This document shows positions 13,373-14,565 of a DNA stretch of 14,565 nt, piece by piece; position 1 is the first letter of the stretch; each line of letters begins with the position of its first letter. The stretch lies in the NCBI GenBank assembly GCA_004560915.1, contig SFTR01000011.1, positions 1 to 14,565 on the forward strand, written 5' to 3'. The notes beneath the pieces are model-generated. The model made no database searches. It was not told where the DNA came from and saw only the letters and a program-made list of their open reading frames with translations. Both the position numbers and the translations under genes were made by a program. The DNA is from a bacterium. Lineage in GTDB: Bacteria; Bacillota_I; Bacilli_A; RF39; UBA660.

Positions 13373-14565
13373 ATGGCACGTGATGTATCGTTAGAAAAAA
13401 CACGTAATATAGGAATTATGGCTCATATTGATGCTGGTAAAACAACAACTACTGAGAGAATTCTATATTTAGGTGGAAACATCCATAAAATTGGTGAAAC
13501 TCATGATGGAGCTTCTCAAATGGACTGGATGGATCAAGAAAAAGAAAGAGGTATAACAATTACTAGTGCTGCAACAACTGTACACTGGAATGGTTATAGA
13601 TTCAATATAATAGATACTCCGGGACACGTAGACTTCACTATTGAAGTTGCTCGTAGTTTAAGAGTACTTGATGGTGCTGTTGCATTAATCGATGCTCAAG
13701 CAGGAGTAGAAACTCAAACTGAACAAGTTTGGAGACAAGCAAATGATTATATGGTTCCAAGAATGATTTGTGCAAATAAGATGGAAAAAATGGGTGCTGA
13801 CTTTGATTACTCAATGGAATCAATTCATCATAGACTATCTGAAAAAGCAGAAGCAATCATGTTACCAATCGGAGCTGAAGATCATTTTACAGGATATGTA
13901 GATTTAGTTACAATGAAAGCTTATAAATACGATGGAACAGCTGCTCAAAATCTAGAAGAAATTGAAATTCCAGCTGACATGGTAGATAAAGCAGAAGAAG
14001 CAAGAGGAAAATTAATTGAAGCTGTAGCTGATTTCTCTGATGAATTAATGGAAAAATATTTAGAAGGAGAAGAAGTTAGCGTTGATTTATTAAAATCAGC
14101 AATAAGAAAAGCTACATTAGCTGTTAAATTCTTCCCAGTATTATGTGCTGATGCCCTAGGAGACAAAGGTACTCGTACATTAATGGATGCAGTTATTGAT
14201 TACTTACCAGCTCCAACTGATATCGCAGCTGTTAAGGGTGAAGACTTAAATGGTAAACCAATCGAAAGAAAAGCTAGTGATAGCGAACCATTTAGTGCAC
14301 TTGCATTCAAAGTTATGAACGACCCATTCGTTGGAAACTTAACATTCTTCCGTGTATACTCTGGTGTACTTAAATCAGGAAGTTATGTTATGAACTCAAC
14401 TAAGGGAGAAAAAGAAAGAATCGGACGTATTCTTCAAATGCATGCTAATCAAAGAAAAGAAATAGGAGAAGTATATGCAGGAGAAATTGCTGCTGCTGTA
14501 GGTCTTAAAGATACTACAACTGGAGATACACTTTGTGATGAAAAACATCAAGTTATTCTTGAAAA
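13373..14565 (+). CDS. fusA: Elongation factor G, N-terminal part (cut by window end)
   Basis: The first 397 residues are visible, about 57% of a normal ~690-residue EF-G. It is the GTPase that drives translocation of tRNA and mRNA on the ribosome and, with RRF, subunit recycling. Motifs: AHIDAGKTT (17-25, P-loop), RGITI switch I (59-63), DTPGH (81-85) in switch II. The guanine-specificity motif reads NKME (135-138) instead of the near-universal NKMD; the codon is GAA at 13784-13786. Also [14 protein letters not shown] has Ala where most EF-Gs have Glu before Arg-Ser-Leu. The rest of domain I with the G' insert and the start of domain II ([13 protein letters not shown], ~304-316) look normal. 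Start ATG has GGGAG seven bases upstream. Third gene of the operon; tuf may follow outside the window. Confidence 0.98.
   Translation, partial: MARDVSLEKTRNIGIMAHIDAGKTTTTERILYLGGNIHKIGETHDGASQMDWMDQEKERGITITSAATTVHWNGYRFNIIDTPGHVDFTIEVARSLRVLDGAVALIDAQAGVETQTEQVWRQANDYMVPRMICANKMEKMGADFDYSMESIHHRLSEKAEAIMLPIGAEDHFTGYVDLVTMKAYKYDGTAAQNLEEIEIPADMVDKAEEARGKLIEAVADFSDELMEKYLEGEEVSVDLLKSAIRKATLAVKFFPVLCADALGDKGTRTLMDAVIDYLPAPTDIAAVKGEDLNGKPIERKASDSEPFSALAFKVMNDPFVGNLTFFRVYSGVLKSGSYVMNSTKGEKERIGRILQMHANQRKEIGEVYAGEIAAAVGLKDTTTGDTLCDEKHQVILE

Noticed and set aside
1..14565. Template repeat or reverse transcriptase for a retroelement within the window
   Set aside because: By eye, no second copy of the 5093-5221 sequence and no reverse-transcriptase motif (such as YxDD) was found. 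If the element exists it is elsewhere.

Overview
The window is AT-rich, standard-code Bacillota (Firmicutes) chromosome. Protein features such as Gram-positive-type ribosomal protein S12 (138 aa), Der, BspA-like surface repeats and a TasA-like N-terminal module suggest a host- or gut-associated member of the Bacilli/Mollicutes-related lineages. That placement is inference. TGA acts as a stop (10871-11506 gene) and Trp is TGG throughout, so a Mycoplasma-type recoded genome is unlikely. Core genes are intact.

Layout. 1-174: 3' end of a pyrimidine-nucleoside phosphorylase. 219-929: membrane-anchored, secreted protein with two cadherin-like beta-sandwich modules. Two minus-strand envelope genes follow: an M15/VanY-type D,D-carboxypeptidase (892-1887, overlapping its convergent neighbour by 38 bp) and a PAP2-family membrane phosphatase (1972-2607). 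Divergent from these is a large surface protein (2705-5221) with an N-terminal membrane anchor, a beta-sandwich region, about 12 BspA-type leucine-rich repeats and a C-terminal C-type-lectin-like (DUF6273-like) domain. 5414-6730 is the ribosome-assembly GTPase Der. 6783-9327 is a two-gene operon: a half-size ABC exporter, apparently on a leaderless transcript, and the rRNA methyltransferase TlyA.

9338-12333 looks like a self-contained accessory operon. It has an extended -10 promoter, a leader with 21-bp tandem repeats, a small secreted protein flanked by a perfect 17-bp inverted repeat, and a three-gene ABC transporter (permease, ATPase, permease). The ATPase carries a Glu in place of the Q-loop Gln, as in LanFEG-type bacteriocin-immunity ATPases. 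It ends in an intrinsic terminator that physically overlaps the consensus promoter of the next operon. 12316-14565 is the start of the str operon: rpsL, rpsG and fusA (truncated by the window edge), with a structured leader.

The two most notable signals are these. (1) The last ~129 bp of the BspA-like gene change abruptly in composition (about 46% GC versus about 25% just upstream), and 27 of 30 codons end in T or C. That is the pattern left by adenine-specific mutagenesis of AAY codons in a diversity-generating retroelement target. No reverse transcriptase or template repeat is in the window. (2) The secreted-peptide plus LanFEG-like transporter locus, with its tandem and inverted repeats, is a candidate undescribed peptide/immunity system.
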